Below the pieces are notes generated by a model. That model ran no database searches. It was given only the letters and a program-made list of their open reading frames with translations, and had not been told where the DNA came from. This document shows, in pieces, positions 11,700-22,695 of a DNA stretch of 64,000 bases. A program made the translations under genes and the position numbers. Positions within the stretch are counted from its first letter, which is position 1. Each line of letters starts with the position of its first letter. Origin of the DNA: Symsagittifera roscoffensis (lineage: Eukaryota > Xenacoelomorpha > Acoela > Convolutidae); assembly GCF_963678635.1 (NCBI RefSeq), contig NC_087067.1, forward strand, positions 29,252,403-29,316,402, given 5' to 3'.

Positions 11700-12234
11700 G
11701 TTCCGACTTTCGATACGAAAGTAACAGAATATTTGTGCTCGGGGTGGGTTTTTTTTTTCTTCAGACAATTTTCGACTTTTTAACTAGCTATTTTTGACGG
11801 AATTTTCTTATATCATTCGAAAGGTATTTTTGTCATGAGCTCAAATTTGAAACGATATTTTACCTGTGATCATTTTTTTTCGTAAAGTTATGGGGGTTTA
11901 AAGGTTGCCATTTTGGCCAATTTGGGACAATTAACGCGCGATATATTTCGCGATATTAACGCGTAAGCGGAGAGTTAATCCGTCTTAGAAATCGTTCCAA
12001 ATTGGTTGAAAGAAGCTTGTTTGCCATAATTGATTTGTTACAAGGAGCAAAATCTATCCTTTTGTACTTTATATGGCGTGTGGGGAGATGATTTTCATAA
12101 AAAAAATTTCAAATTTTAGAGAAAAAAATTTAATTTTGTTTTATTACATTTAATTTTTTGATGTTATTATTTCTCCATAAACCTTAAAAGGCAAATGGAA
12201 CATTTAGGGCTTCGCGCTGATACGAGCAGTCTTG
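11700..12234 (+). mobile_element. ~530 bp nonautonomous element, copy D (middle of tandem trio)
   Basis: Full-length copy between C and E. It differs from C by scattered substitutions and small indels, including a changed inner 3' repeat (CAAATGGAAC) and a 3' hairpin with one mismatch. The trio is therefore not a very recent amplification. Confidence 0.9.
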
Positions 12235-12236
12235 AT

Positions 12237-12771
12237 GTTCCGACTTTCGATACGAAAGTAACGGAATATTTGTGCTCGGGGTGGGTTTTTTTTTCTTCAG
12301 ACAAATTTCGACTTTTTAACTAGCCATATTTGACAGAATTTTTTTATATCGTTCAAAAGGTATTGTTGTCCTGAGCTCAAATTTGAAACGATATTTCACC
12401 TATAATCGTTTTTCGTATAGTTATGGGGGTTTAAAGATTGCCATTTTGGCCAATTTGGGACAATTAACGCGCGATATATATTTCGCGCTATTAACGCGTA
12501 AGCGGAGAGTTAATCCGTCTTAGAAATCGTTCCAAATTGGTTAAAAGAAGCTTATTCGCCATAATTGTTTTGTTACAAGGAGCAAAATCTATCCTTTTGT
12601 ACTTTGTATGGCGTGTGGGGGGATGGTTTTCATAAAAAATTTCAAATTTTAGAAAAAAAATATTTTCATTATATTTTTTCTTACATTTAATTTTCTAATG
12701 TGATTACTGCTCCATAAACCTTAAAAGGCAGTCGGAACATTCAGGGCTTCGCCCTGATACGAGCAGTCTTG
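12237..12771 (+). mobile_element. ~530 bp nonautonomous element, copy E (last of tandem trio)
   Basis: Full-length copy with perfect end hairpins: ACTTTCGATACGAAAGT at the start and CAGGGCTTCGCCCTG before GATACGAGCAGTCTTG at the end. Confidence 0.9.
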
Positions 12772-15700
12772 TTTCACTTTGTAATGTATTACTTTTGTAA
12801 GCAATAGATTACTTTTGTAATTTATGGCGACTAAAAGATGGGAAAGTGGTGAAATGGAAGAAGGTAGTGGCGAACATAAGACGTGCAAAGACATGTGTGG
12901 TGCAGATAAATACAGCGACGTCTGCAGATTTACATCCAAAATCATCACTTTAATGGCTGCATTGTTTCAAGCATAATGTAGTTTGATTTATGAATAGTTT
13001 GATGTGGTGCTTTGATGGAATTTCAAATTTTGTTAATCAATTATGAAAAAGAACTACAATTTGGAAGGTGAATATTTCGATTTTAAAAACTGTTGCTTAA
13101 ATTTGCTGCAGCATAATTTTATTGACATAATTCAAGTAAAGCAGTACAGAATTGTGAAGCCTGATGAGGGAAATGTAGAAAAAAATTCTGGAAATGTAGA
13201 AATAGACTTATTTGGACTGTTTTGTTTTGACAACGCCGAAGCCTCGGAAGATTTTTGCACGTAATTTCTGCACGCGCAGCAGTATTCAACGATTCATTAA
13301 AAATTGAGTGCAAATCAGCTGTCTTTGAGTAATCGTTGCTTCTTCAATGATTCGATAACATGGGTCGAGGATTGTTTTCCACTCAAATTTCATTGCGCAT
13401 CAGAACGTTTGTTAAAAAAATTGGAGCTAAAACATATGTAAGCTCTTATAAATTCAACGCTTAAGCGCTCATTGGACGAAAATTCACAAAAAAATTTTGT
13501 CCCTTTGTTTTGTTTTTAGTTGCCATATCCCATTATCACTCCCAATTTCTAACAAAAAATTCTATAAATAAGAGCCCACTTAAGAAAATTCCTGTTTGAT
13601 ATAAACAGGTAGTATTAAAAAATATATATATTGCGATCAGTTTTTTTTTTTGTTTGTTTTATTAGTCGGACCAACTGAAAATCGGGGATGAACTTTGTAT
13701 TCGGGCGTGTTTTAGTTTTTTTTCTACAGCAAAATCAGTTACCACAAAAATTTATCGGAATGAATCGAGTGATACATCATATTAAAGCCCTTTGAATTGT
13801 GATTCCAACGACTTTGAAAATTTTCAAAAATTTTCTCAGTGTCCAGAAACGCCGGTTTGAATTTTTTGATTTTTCGTCTCGATTTTCCCTAATTTTCTTA
13901 AATAAATTATGCGCGTTTCAGAGCTTCTATTCACAATGCTGAAAGCGTATCGCGAAATTTTTATTCATAGCAAATTATCTCCCACAGCAAAATCGTTCCA
14001 AATTGAATTCAGGTGGACAGTTATTTAGTCGTTGTAACTTAGTACGATTCAAGTTTTCACACTTGAAACTTTTTTGTCCATAATTATAGCTTTTCAAAAT
14101 TTGCTTTGCCTTGATATACTAGCAGTCTTTTTTTGTCCAAAATCAAACATCTGAACTACGTTTTTTTTGCGTATCATAGCTCAATAATTTACATTCTCGT
14201 AAAATATTTGTAATTAAGCTTATTTTTTTTAGATAGCTTGCTGCTGGGGAAAAAAACTGGTCTGGGCAAATCATCTGGTGTAGAAATCATGATTAGCCGA
14301 ACTAAAAATGTCTTCTAATTCCACGAAAAATTTACTAAACATACAAATAGAATCAATCATTGTAAATTGAGCCAGCCAGGTTCTAAATCAGGACATTGCA
14401 TAAAAAAGTAATGCTTTTAATTTTGATCTGTAAAGTTGTTTTAGATCTATAATTGATGCCATCATACAGTTATCGTTGGAAAGAACTTATATGATAAGCT
14501 TTTAAAAAAAATTTTTTAAAAAAGTGTATAATAAACATCATTTATATGGCTAAAAGTTTCTTGAAGCGCAAAAATTAGGTCTTTTTCATATTTTATTTAA
14601 TGCCCTGAATCAGACCAAAAACACTAATATGATCAATATACATTGTCTGAAAAAATGCTAGTACAAAACTTTAGCTTTTTCCGTCTACAACGTAGTTCAA
14701 TTGAATTTTTCAAACGAATCAAAATTGTCATTAATTTTTTAAACGTTCATTTTAAATTTCTAGACATTAATATTCACGGTTTTAAATTTCTTTCCGAAGT
14801 GAGAAAAATTGGTTTATTTACTTAAATGGCAAACCATCAAAATAACTGCATATATGAGATCGTTACATCTAACCAGTGGGCTTAGGAAATATCTTAATTA
14901 TTGTGTTTTTGGCAACAACACAAAAATCCAAAGCTTAATAGAAAAAAATTTAGTTTCGAACTTTGGAGAACATTTTTAGGTATGGGAAAATTTTCATCAG
15001 TGAGATTTCACCTTATTTTTTGTACATAATGAAATGCATGACAAGAGTTTTTTTATTCATGAAAGTTGTATGATTTGAAATCTTTATCAACAGGTGAAGT
15101 TTCCACGAAAAAATCTTTCTTTAAATGAATAGAATTTAATATTGATAATTAAAAGCTTAATTGACGTACACGAGACAAACATTTTTGATGGTTTGGCGTT
15201 TTTTCAATTGGAATAAAAAAAGACTTTAAAAACATTAATATGTAAATTTTTGCATGAAAGTTTTTTTGTGAGGCGAAAACTGACAGTTATGTGTTAAGAG
15301 CTCATTGATCGTATATTTTAGCCTTACTACTGACGTAATAACTGCGAAATGTTTCATTGTCTCTTTGAGTTGGTCTAAAAACAAAACACCCAGCCGATGT
15401 GGCACTGAAAGTCCATTCAGACAAGGTAGGACTGAATAGCCATCAATGGTTTATCAATCGACCTTAGACGCTAAGTGTTTTGTGGCAACTGATTTTGCCT
15501 GAAGAAAATCGCTCGATAGCATTATTCATCAGGTTGTGGAAATAATATATAAATCTTAATAATTAAATTTAGTCGAATAATAAAAACATGCATACTGTTA
15601 AAAAAATAAATTTATTTTAATCGACAAGAACTCAAAGTGGGCCAGCAAGCTTTTCTAGTTTGAGCCCTAGTACTGATGGAGTGACCTGAATGGAAGCACA

Positions 15701-15774
15701 TTTTAAAGAAACAGTTGAAAGAAGAAAATTTCTTTGATTTCTTTTTTATTTCTTTTCAATTTTTCAATCATCAT
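12772..15774. other. Noncoding DNA with eroded repeats
   Basis: No supported gene. A short open frame at 13043-13264 (+) has no splice or domain support. About 13670-14125 looks like an old relative of the hairpin-ended family, ending in GATATACTAGCAGTCTT. The rest is AT-rich. Confidence 0.5.
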
Positions 15775-16460
15775 AACATGCTGAATAATTTTTAAAGAAG
15801 TTAACCTATCAATTTCTGCCGGAGTGAGATCTACAATTTTTCCCAATAATAGGATTTTTAACAAGAGTTTCTTTCGACCTTCCTTTTGTCCGTGTTTTGA
15901 TAAAGCTTAATGGAATGTAAACCTTTTTTCCTAAATGTTATCTGATAACGTTCAGTTGGTTCATTTTTATTATACAAACATGAGGGGAAGAATTATTGAG
16001 GCATTAAAAAAGTTCTATTAGAACCTCAACGACAACAAGTTCATGAACAGTGCAAATATTTGAGTTTTTCAACTTACCGCTTATAAAATAATACTTGTTG
16101 ATATTATTCTCCGCTGTGCCTTTTCAGTTTTCTTTAGTCGAGTGAAGCAGGTAGAACCATATAATAAGATGCCATGTGTTTTATGCTTTTTGCAGAAGAA
16201 TTGTAGAATAAAAGAAGAATTTTCGTTGGAAAAACATTTTTTTTGTAGATAACACCGCAGAAACTATTTAATTTTTTAACCACGTGATTCCTATCACCGT
16301 GAATTCCTAAATATTTGCATGATTTCTTTATTGATAATACTTTAATTTTTATTGTTAGAAATCCGCTCTTTTTGACCTTTTTGTTCGGATTGCAACACTT
16401 TTTATTTCTAATTTTTCACTTCAAAACAAGCATTCTTACGTTGAAGACGCTGCAAAAACT
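15775..16460 (-). mobile_element. LINE (non-LTR retrotransposon) fragment, 3' part of ORF2
   Basis: Read on the minus strand with frame changes, the segment has the order typical of the region after the reverse-transcriptase palm in Jockey/CR1-type LINEs. It shows a thumb-like KYLGIHGDRNHVVKKLNSFC, then YKKNVFPTKILLLFYNS, then LLYGSTCFTRLKKTEKAQRR, and farther on a helical tail (KIVDLTPAEIDRLTSLKII). Several stops and frameshifts interrupt it and no catalytic FADD is present, so it is a dead 5'-truncated copy. Copy F of the hairpin-ended element lies just beyond its 5' side. The superfamily assignment is approximate. Confidence 0.65.
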
Positions 16461-16536
16461 TTGATATTATAGTGTCTCACGGGCCAATACGGAGCAAACT
16501 TTGTTTCTGAGCTCCCAAAACAGATCAAATTTATTG

Positions 16537-17050
16537 TTCCGACTATCGATACAAAAGTAACGGAATATTGTGCTCGGGCGGGTTTTTTTTCTTCAGACAA
16601 ATTTTGCCTTTTTAACTAGCCATTTTTGACTGAAGTTTTGTATATCATTCAAAAGGTATTGTTTTCCTGAGCTTAAATTTGAAAAGATATTTTACCTGTG
16701 ATCATTTTTCGTAAAGTTATGGGGGTTTAAAGATTGCCATTTTGGCCAATCATTTGGGACAATTAACGAACGATATAATTCGCGCTATTAAAGCGTAAGC
16801 GGAGATTTAATCCGTCTTTGAAATCGTTCCAAATTGGTTGAAAGAAGCATATTTGCCATAATTGATATGTTACAATGAGCGAAATCTATTCTTTCGAACT
16901 TTATATGGCGTGTGGGGGTATGATTTCATTTTAAAAAACTCAAATTTTAGAATTTTTTTTTGCAGTTAATTTTTTGATGTACCTACTACTCCACAAACCT
17001 TAAAAGGCAGTCGGAACATTTGGGGCTTCGCCCTGATACGAGCAGTCTTG
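16537..17050 (+). mobile_element. ~530 bp nonautonomous element, copy F
   Basis: A more diverged but complete copy (514 bp) that starts GTTCCGACTATCGATACAAA, so the 5' hairpin is degraded. It ends with a clean GGGCTTCGCCCTGATACGAG and CAGTCTTG. It lies between the LINE remnant and the 3' end of the GPCR gene. Confidence 0.85.
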
Positions 17051-17624
17051 TTAAATTTTGAATTGTATGCAAAATTGCTTGCGAGAAAGTTATTTTCGTA
17101 TAGTCCCCTCATACGCCAAGTTGTCAACAACTCTGGTAGCTGGTTTTGTTTTTGCTACAGCAGCCATCTGGACTTGAGCAGCCGGTTGTTGCTGTGGCCT
17201 GTTTAATTGCATGTGTTACAATTGTGATATCGGTCACCCCTGACTTAATTAAAGTACACAAAGCTACTCGGTCTTTTACACAAAGCTACTCAACAACCTC
17301 CCCCTATGGTATCTATTAAAAAATCTAAAAAATCTCTACCCCTATAAATAAATACAGTAAATTAGCAATAGAGCATGCATTGATAACTCGAATTTTGTTG
17401 CAATCTGATTGGTCGAAAAATCGACCATTATGATTACTTAACAATCCCCACTGTTCTCGAAAGGGAAGGGAGATTGTTAAGTAGATCCAAGTACAGATAT
17501 ATACGTACCCGCAGTGAGTATTTATAATTCATCCCTATTTCATTCAAACACAAAATTTTTTAATTGCTAACGCGCTGGCGCTGATTGATTTTTTTTCACG
17601 GAAATTCAACAAGCTGTAACAATC
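17051..17624. other. Downstream flank of the GPCR gene
   Basis: Presumed 3' untranslated or flanking DNA of the minus-strand GPCR gene. It contains a short inverted repeat at about 17436-17483 (CTTAACAATC against GATTGTTAAG). No open frame of note, and I could not place a clear poly(A) signal. Confidence 0.4.
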
Positions 17625-17780
17625 CTAATAAAGATCCCCTTTATCACAATTGTACCGTGTGTGGACCCGCTCCGGATTGTAAACTGCACCAAATAGTTGC
17701 CAGCATTTTAAGCGGAATGTGAGGCTTGCCTTGTAGTAGAGAAAGAAGTTGATGCTGCTGTTAATCACTATCGGCAGCAC
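17625..17780 (-). CDS. GPCR exon 3: TM7 and C-terminal tail
   Basis: The terminal exon of a rhodopsin-family receptor. It is preceded (minus strand) by the acceptor ctgttaacag and begins in phase 0, matching the donor at 21502. It encodes 51 residues: VLPIVINSSINFFLYYKASL, then a short basic helix-8-like part and a tail ending at TAG (17625-17627). NSSINFFLYY occupies the place of the usual NPxxY at the end of TM7. Many invertebrate peptide receptors have NSxxNFxxY-like variants. The join to exon 2 reads SYLDFMVAAA/VLPIVINSS, a continuous membrane helix. The tail is short (about 30 residues) and has one cysteine near helix 8 (KCWQLF), a possible palmitoylation site. Confidence 0.85.
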   Translation of the reverse strand: MLPIVINSSINFFLYYKASLTFRLKCWQLFGAVYNPERVHTRYNCDKGDLY

Positions 17781-17885
17781 CTGTTAACAGAAAAGTCTAT
17801 TTAAACGAAGTAAAAACTAGTAGAAAAAAAATAAGTGCTAAAACTACTAAAAATAGTACTAAATGTATTTAAGTACTAAGAAAAA

Positions 17886-17962
17886 TTAAAAATGAGCCTC
17901 AGTTTGCAAAACAAGCCTGCTTAATAAGTGGACTTGTTTTGCAAACTGGGGCTCATTTTTAA
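17886..17962. repeat. Near-perfect 30-bp inverted repeat (hairpin)
   Basis: Arms 17886-17915 and 17933-17962 match at 29 of 30 positions, with a 17-base loop. Each arm contains GAGCCTCAGTTTGCAAAACA or its complement (one arm has G for A). It lies in the second GPCR intron. It could be a miniature palindromic element or a small-RNA precursor; sequence alone does not decide. Confidence 0.9.
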
Positions 17963-19047
17963 CTTTTTTTTGTGGTACATCTCTTTTCTAAAGTCTTTCT
18001 AATTTCTCGGTCTTTCTAAGATTTCTCGAGTTTGCAAAAAAATATATATCACATGGTTCTGCATTCTACAGTTGTTATGTATTTTGTGTGTAAAAGAGGA
18101 AAACAAGTCTTTCAATTAATGAATTTTGCCATCAATTCCGGAAATCTTGAAGAACAGCGGTTATTTATGCTCGGGGTAGTTTTTCATTCCGTCAGGTTTT
18201 GGCGATCGAAATAATAGTTTTGCCAAAAATTTTTTAAACCCTAACAAAGATATTGACTCCTTAAGTTCAAAAGCCAAAAAAAATACTTTCGAGTTTTGGG
18301 GTTTTAAAAATGCCACTTGGTTTATGGTCTGGACTACTTTATGCGAGCTGCGAAGGTTTTTGAAATATAATTTAAACGAACGCAATTCATATATCCAGCA
18401 CTCCAATCCAAAATTGATCCAAAAAAATATTGAGACAAGCTAATCAGTCGTATTGATTTTGTATATTGCCAAAATTTTATGGTTCTTTAGTACCAACAAC
18501 TACTTGGTACCAATAAAGGTGCAAACGAATCATTCATAGCTTTGCCCTGATATACGAGAAATCTTATTTTGCACTACCAAAGTTTTCAGACTCACGTTGT
18601 TTGATTTATCTATGACTTTTTAATATTCTATTAACCAGAATTTATTAGATGCCGATTAAGGATACGATATACGAGCAGTCTTGTTCATTTTTTGGCTCTT
18701 ATCGCCCCTTCTCACACATTGGGTAAACTGCAAGGCCTCAAAATTACCTATATTTGTTTGGAGCAACCTAATTAGTCCATAATTAATTTTTTGACAAGTA
18801 AAAAAAACTGCGAAAAACAGTAAAAATGGCCCGTTTTTCTGGTTCAAAGTATTCAAACTGTTTTCGTGTTTCCACAAACTGTCTCTAGGAGTATTGGAAA
18901 GTATCACAAGCGTTACTTAAAAGACTCACACTGTTTTGGAATCGACCGATTGTCACTAGAGTGAAAAGTCACAATTTGGTGCATTTTAAAATACGTTTAG
19001 TTATACGCGCTTCATGTTTTTGTAAGTCTATTTTTCGGGGGAGGGTT
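17963..19047. other. Intronic noncoding DNA (GPCR intron 2)
   Basis: No gene supported. Ends resembling the 3' terminus of the hairpin-ended family occur near 18540-18565 and 18660-18685 (GATATACGAGCAGTCTTG). This suggests two old, mostly erased copies. Confidence 0.45.
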
Positions 19048-19444
19048 CTCATGCTTGAAGGACCGAATGCTTGAAAAGTTTCAACCAATCAAAATCGCTA
19101 AACGTTCCTATTGGCTAAATGCCTTTCTCACAAAATCGAAGTCAATATTAACAGAAAATGTTTTAAATTAGTGAAAAATAATCAAAAATATTACAAATTG
19201 CGGGTTAGAACCGCAATACTAGTCAGATAATCATCAAGATTTATGAGTTCAAGATCATAAGAATTTTTCAGTCTTGAAAACTCATCTGCTTATTATCTAA
19301 TCGGTCAGTATTAACACTAATGGCCTGGATTTATTTTCTTACTTCGAGATTTTCACGATCTACTTTGAGATTTTGAATACTCAATTCTGATTGGCTGAAA
19401 GTAAGCTAAAATAAATTTCAAGCATTCGGTCCTTCAATCATGAG
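19048..19444. mobile_element. MITE-like element, ~0.4 kb, with 29-bp TIRs
   Basis: Terminal inverted repeats at 19048-19076 and 19416-19444 match at 28 of 29 bases. The core is TTGAAGGACCGAATGCTTGA. The interior is AT-rich and noncoding. I see no clear target-site duplication, so the superfamily is undetermined. Confidence 0.85.
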
Positions 19445-19815
19445 GGACGCCACCTATTTTTCGTACTCCAAACAAAAGTGAGTTGCGGACATCAAACCGT
19501 CGGGGCTTCAGGCCGAATCGTATAATTAGGGACTTCAAGCCGAAGATTTTGTCAAAAAGTTATGAAATATGATTAATTTGAAAATTGTTTTGTAGAATTT
19601 CTCAATTTCATCAGCTGCTTAACAAATTATTGACTTTTTCCCACTTTTTGAGCCTCTAATTGATGATTAGGGATTTTTTTTTAAATAATCCATTATTGAT
19701 GTGTTGTTCCTAGACCCAACAAAAGCACCATACATTTTTTCTTTGGAATGCCTTTTCAGTTCTGGCAATCAAAAGAAGACATTTTGTTGTCTGCAATCAG
19801 TTTTGAGCAAGCCAC

Positions 19816-20941
19816 GCACCGAGCGCCCATGGATCATACTAGATTATGTCGTCATGATATGGTCAGTATCTATAAAATTACAGAATAATAGATTAGAATC
19901 CATTAAAATGGATCATAATCCTAATAGTTTTTATGCCAATATAACACAATAAAATCAATTAAAATCGATTATATTGTTTTTTTTGATAGTTTATTCATAA
20001 ATTTTACAAACTTTTTCAAAGTAATCTCATTTCTTGTTTAGAGCATTTGCTACGTTTTACGTTTTCTTAAATTACATTTCACAATAGAACTCATCTACAC
20101 TTTTGTCCCTACTTTTTCAATTCATCGCAGTTTAACACTTCAATTTACTGGTTTTCTATACCGCAACCGCCTTTAGCAGGGCGAGGAAGGGGGTAGGGTT
20201 TGAATGGCGATAGGGGGAGTTAAATAAGTTTAGAATTGGGTGGAAGGGGGTTGATTGATTCAAACCGCCCCCCAAGCTACCCCAAGTTTACCCTCAACTC
20301 CCAGTTTACCCCTCCCCTCCAGTTTACCCCTCCCCCCAGTTTACCCCCATTTACCTCTCTCCCCGTTTACCCCCCTTCCTCCGATTTCACTCCAATTCTC
20401 CAGTTTACGCCCCCCCCCCTCCAGTTTACTACAACCGCCATTCGCCCCCCCCCCCTTTATGGTTGAACAGGGGGGATTATTTATTGGTAGAATTAGGGGG
20501 AGGGGTGAATGGTTGTTACCCTCTCGTTTACCTTCACCCCTTGTTGGGGGGAGGTAAAAAAATTGAGGGGATGATTTTGAGACATGGCATTTAGTAAAAG
20601 ACATGGCAAACACTTTGTCAATTTTTTTCAAATTTTGCAAAGTTTCTGCAAAAGTAATCGAATTTAGTTCTTGAATTAAAATGGATTTTTATCAAATATA
20701 ATGGATTATAATGGATTTTCGTTTTAAAAAAATCAAATATAAACGATTACTTTGGCAAAAATAATCGGTTTTAGTGCCAAGAATCATGGATTGAAATCGA
20801 TTATAATGGAATAATTTCATAAATAATCGATTATAATGGCAAAACAATCAGTTTTATGGTCTAAAGCTTACATCTTTAATGGATTATAGTGGAATTTTTT
20901 GCCTCGGGTATAGTCGATTTGAATCCATGGGCGCTCGGTGC
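19816..20941. mobile_element. TIR element, ~1.1 kb, with 19-bp perfect TIRs
   Basis: Perfect inverted termini, GCACCGAGCGCCCATGGAT at 19816-19834 and its complement at 20923-20941. The interior is noncoding. Both flanks repeat words such as ATCGATTATAATGG, and the centre (about 20256-20560) is a C-rich array of GTTTACCCC-like units. No target duplication is evident. Open frames across the C-rich part are low-complexity artefacts. Confidence 0.85.
20256..20560. repeat. C-rich imperfect repeat
   Basis: Irregular units of the form CAGTTTACCCCTCC, with homopolymer C tracts, inside the 1.1 kb TIR element. Similar in style to the C-rich tract at 45.8 kb and to the 34-bp minisatellite. Confidence 0.8.
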
Positions 20942-21502
20942 AGGGCATCAAGGGTTTTAAAAATAAAAACTTGAATGAATTGTTATGCATGCATTTGCGC
21001 ACTATAACATTTATATCTATGATGTTCAATGCGTTATCATCAACAAGGTGGCACTAAAAAAATTTAGATTTTCTCTCCGCAAATAGCATCAGTCCATTTT
21101 TCGAATGACTAACTTACATATTTTAAAAAATATCTGCGATCAGTTTTGATCGAGTATTACTGGTTTCAATAATAAAATTTTGAAAGACAATCGGGACTTC
21201 TTAGTGATGTGCGCTATGAGATATTTATCTAGGAGGATGATTGTTTTTTATAAATCAGTTGTATTTAAAATACAAGTTTTAAGAACCTTATCCGCAAATG
21301 GCATCAGACGGTTTTTAAAAATGATAGTATAAAAAAAATTTGAAATTTTTGAAGTTTGAGTTTTCCCAAACTTTTTCGATAAAGAGCAAATTCCAGAGCG
21401 TCCCATATATGCAATCTATGTCGAAGCCCTGGTCGATGGCCAAGGCTTATCTAGCAAGATGATTACAAAAATTTGGAAAGTCAAAATTTAGATTAATCTT
21501 AC
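20942..21502. other. Intronic noncoding DNA (GPCR intron 2)
   Basis: AT-rich sequence without recognisable features up to the splice donor of GPCR exon 2. Confidence 0.5.
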
Positions 21503-22008
21503 AGCTGCAGCCACCATGAAATCCAAATATGACTGAGATTCATCTGGAAACAGAACCAGCAATGCCAACACAGCTGAATAAATGGCTCCATTCACAAGAA
21601 AAGAAGCTGACAAAAACATCAGCGAAAACGTCATGTCATCTTCACGCTCCTGACCTCTTTGTCCGATTATGGATCGTGGGCGTCCCTTCATCTTAATGAT
21701 GATCAGTATATTCACGATTATGAGAACAACTCCTGGAAGAACAACATACATCCCTGCTGTTGTAACTCCCAGATAAATTTTTTTCGCTTCGTCGGAAGGG
21801 AACAAAGTTATCGTCTCGTTCGCAGCAAAGCACGAGTTGTCTCGAAATGTAGCGAGAAAGAACATTGGTGTGTATATAAAAAGATTTATTATAGTTATAG
21901 CAGCACAAGAGAGCCATGCCATTGAGAAACCACGTGCATTTGAATACCGGGCACCAAGAAACACAGCGAGCAATCTGTCCACGGAGAGAGCCACGAGAAT
22001 ATGGGCGG
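21503..22008 (-). CDS. GPCR exon 2: TM3 end to start of TM7
   Basis: An internal exon of a class A receptor. It is preceded (minus strand) by the acceptor gataatttcag and followed by the donor GTAAGA. The 506 bases complete a split Ser codon from exon 1 and add 168 codons. It reads SAHILVALSVDRLLAVF: the end of TM3 with DRL in place of DRY. TM4 follows with its tryptophan (FSMAWLSCAAITIINLFIY). ECL2 carries the expected cysteine (RDNSCFAANET, also an N-glycosylation sequon), and TM5 has a conserved proline (YVVLPGVVLIIVNILIIIKM). A short basic loop (RPRSIIGQRGQEREDD) precedes TM6, which lacks the CWxP motif (FSLMFLSASFLVNGAIYSAV). Signalling through G proteins is expected from the fold. The ligand is unknown; a peptide is my guess. 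Confidence 0.88.
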
Positions 22009-22226
22009 CTGAAATTATCAGAATTGAATAAGAAAACTCAATGATGATCTTGAACGCGCGCGTTTGACCGCGGCTCGTGCGTTACAAAAAAACCGCAGTG
22101 GAATATACAATTTTCTAGAAAGCCTATGATGCAAGGGACTGTAATGGGAAAGAACCAAAATATTTTCTAAACAGTAGCAGATTTCTCCCCTAACGGATTT
22201 CTCCCCTTACTGATTTTTCCCCTAAA
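22009..22226. other. Start of GPCR intron 1 (downstream end)
   Basis: Short noncoding stretch with repeated CCCCTAA-type words just before a hAT-like fragment. Nothing else seen. Confidence 0.4.
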
Positions 22227-22695
22227 CAGTAGCGGATTCAGGGGATGCGATGGCTCTCTCTCTCCCTTTAAGAACTTGATAACCTCCGGTATCCCCATTT
22301 GGTACTATTTTAGTTTGAATGTGCCGACCAACCGTACAGTCTTTCTAAAAGCGCCTTCAACGCCGACATATGTCGTTATTGAAGGGTAAGCATGTCAAAA
22401 AAACTTCTAAAGCCATCAAAAGTTTTCTAAAATTCACAAAAATTTTCTAAAAATCACTAAAATTCACTGACTTTTTTAGGTCGACGGAATTGAGTTTTCC
22501 GAGCGCTCCGATAACACTAAGGAGACCCTATTTGGACAAAAAAGTTTTGCGCCGCAGGCAAATTTAAAAAAAAACGAGTCGAAAAATTGATTTCTTTAAA
22601 AGTACCAAAGTGGAGACCCTTTGGGTCAGCAGGGGGTCGAATCCCTGGGGGGAGGAGCGTCTCCCTATCCGCTCCTTCCTTAATCCGCCCCTCGT
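22227..22695. mobile_element. hAT-like MITE, degraded copy
   Basis: Begins CAGTAGCGGATTCAGGGG and ends TTAATCCGCCCCTC. It shares the internal blocks CAGGGGGTCGAATCCCTG and GCGCCGCAGGCAAA with the better copies at 25.0, 28.6 and 42.1 kb. Unlike them it shows no matching 8-bp flanks, so it is probably rearranged. Confidence 0.6.

Noticed and set aside
12721-12948. Minus-strand frame of 75 codons
   Set aside because: Overlaps the 3' end of element copy E and its flank; no support.
20236-20640. Proline-rich open frames on both strands
   Set aside because: They lie in a C-rich low-complexity array inside a TIR element and have repeat composition only.
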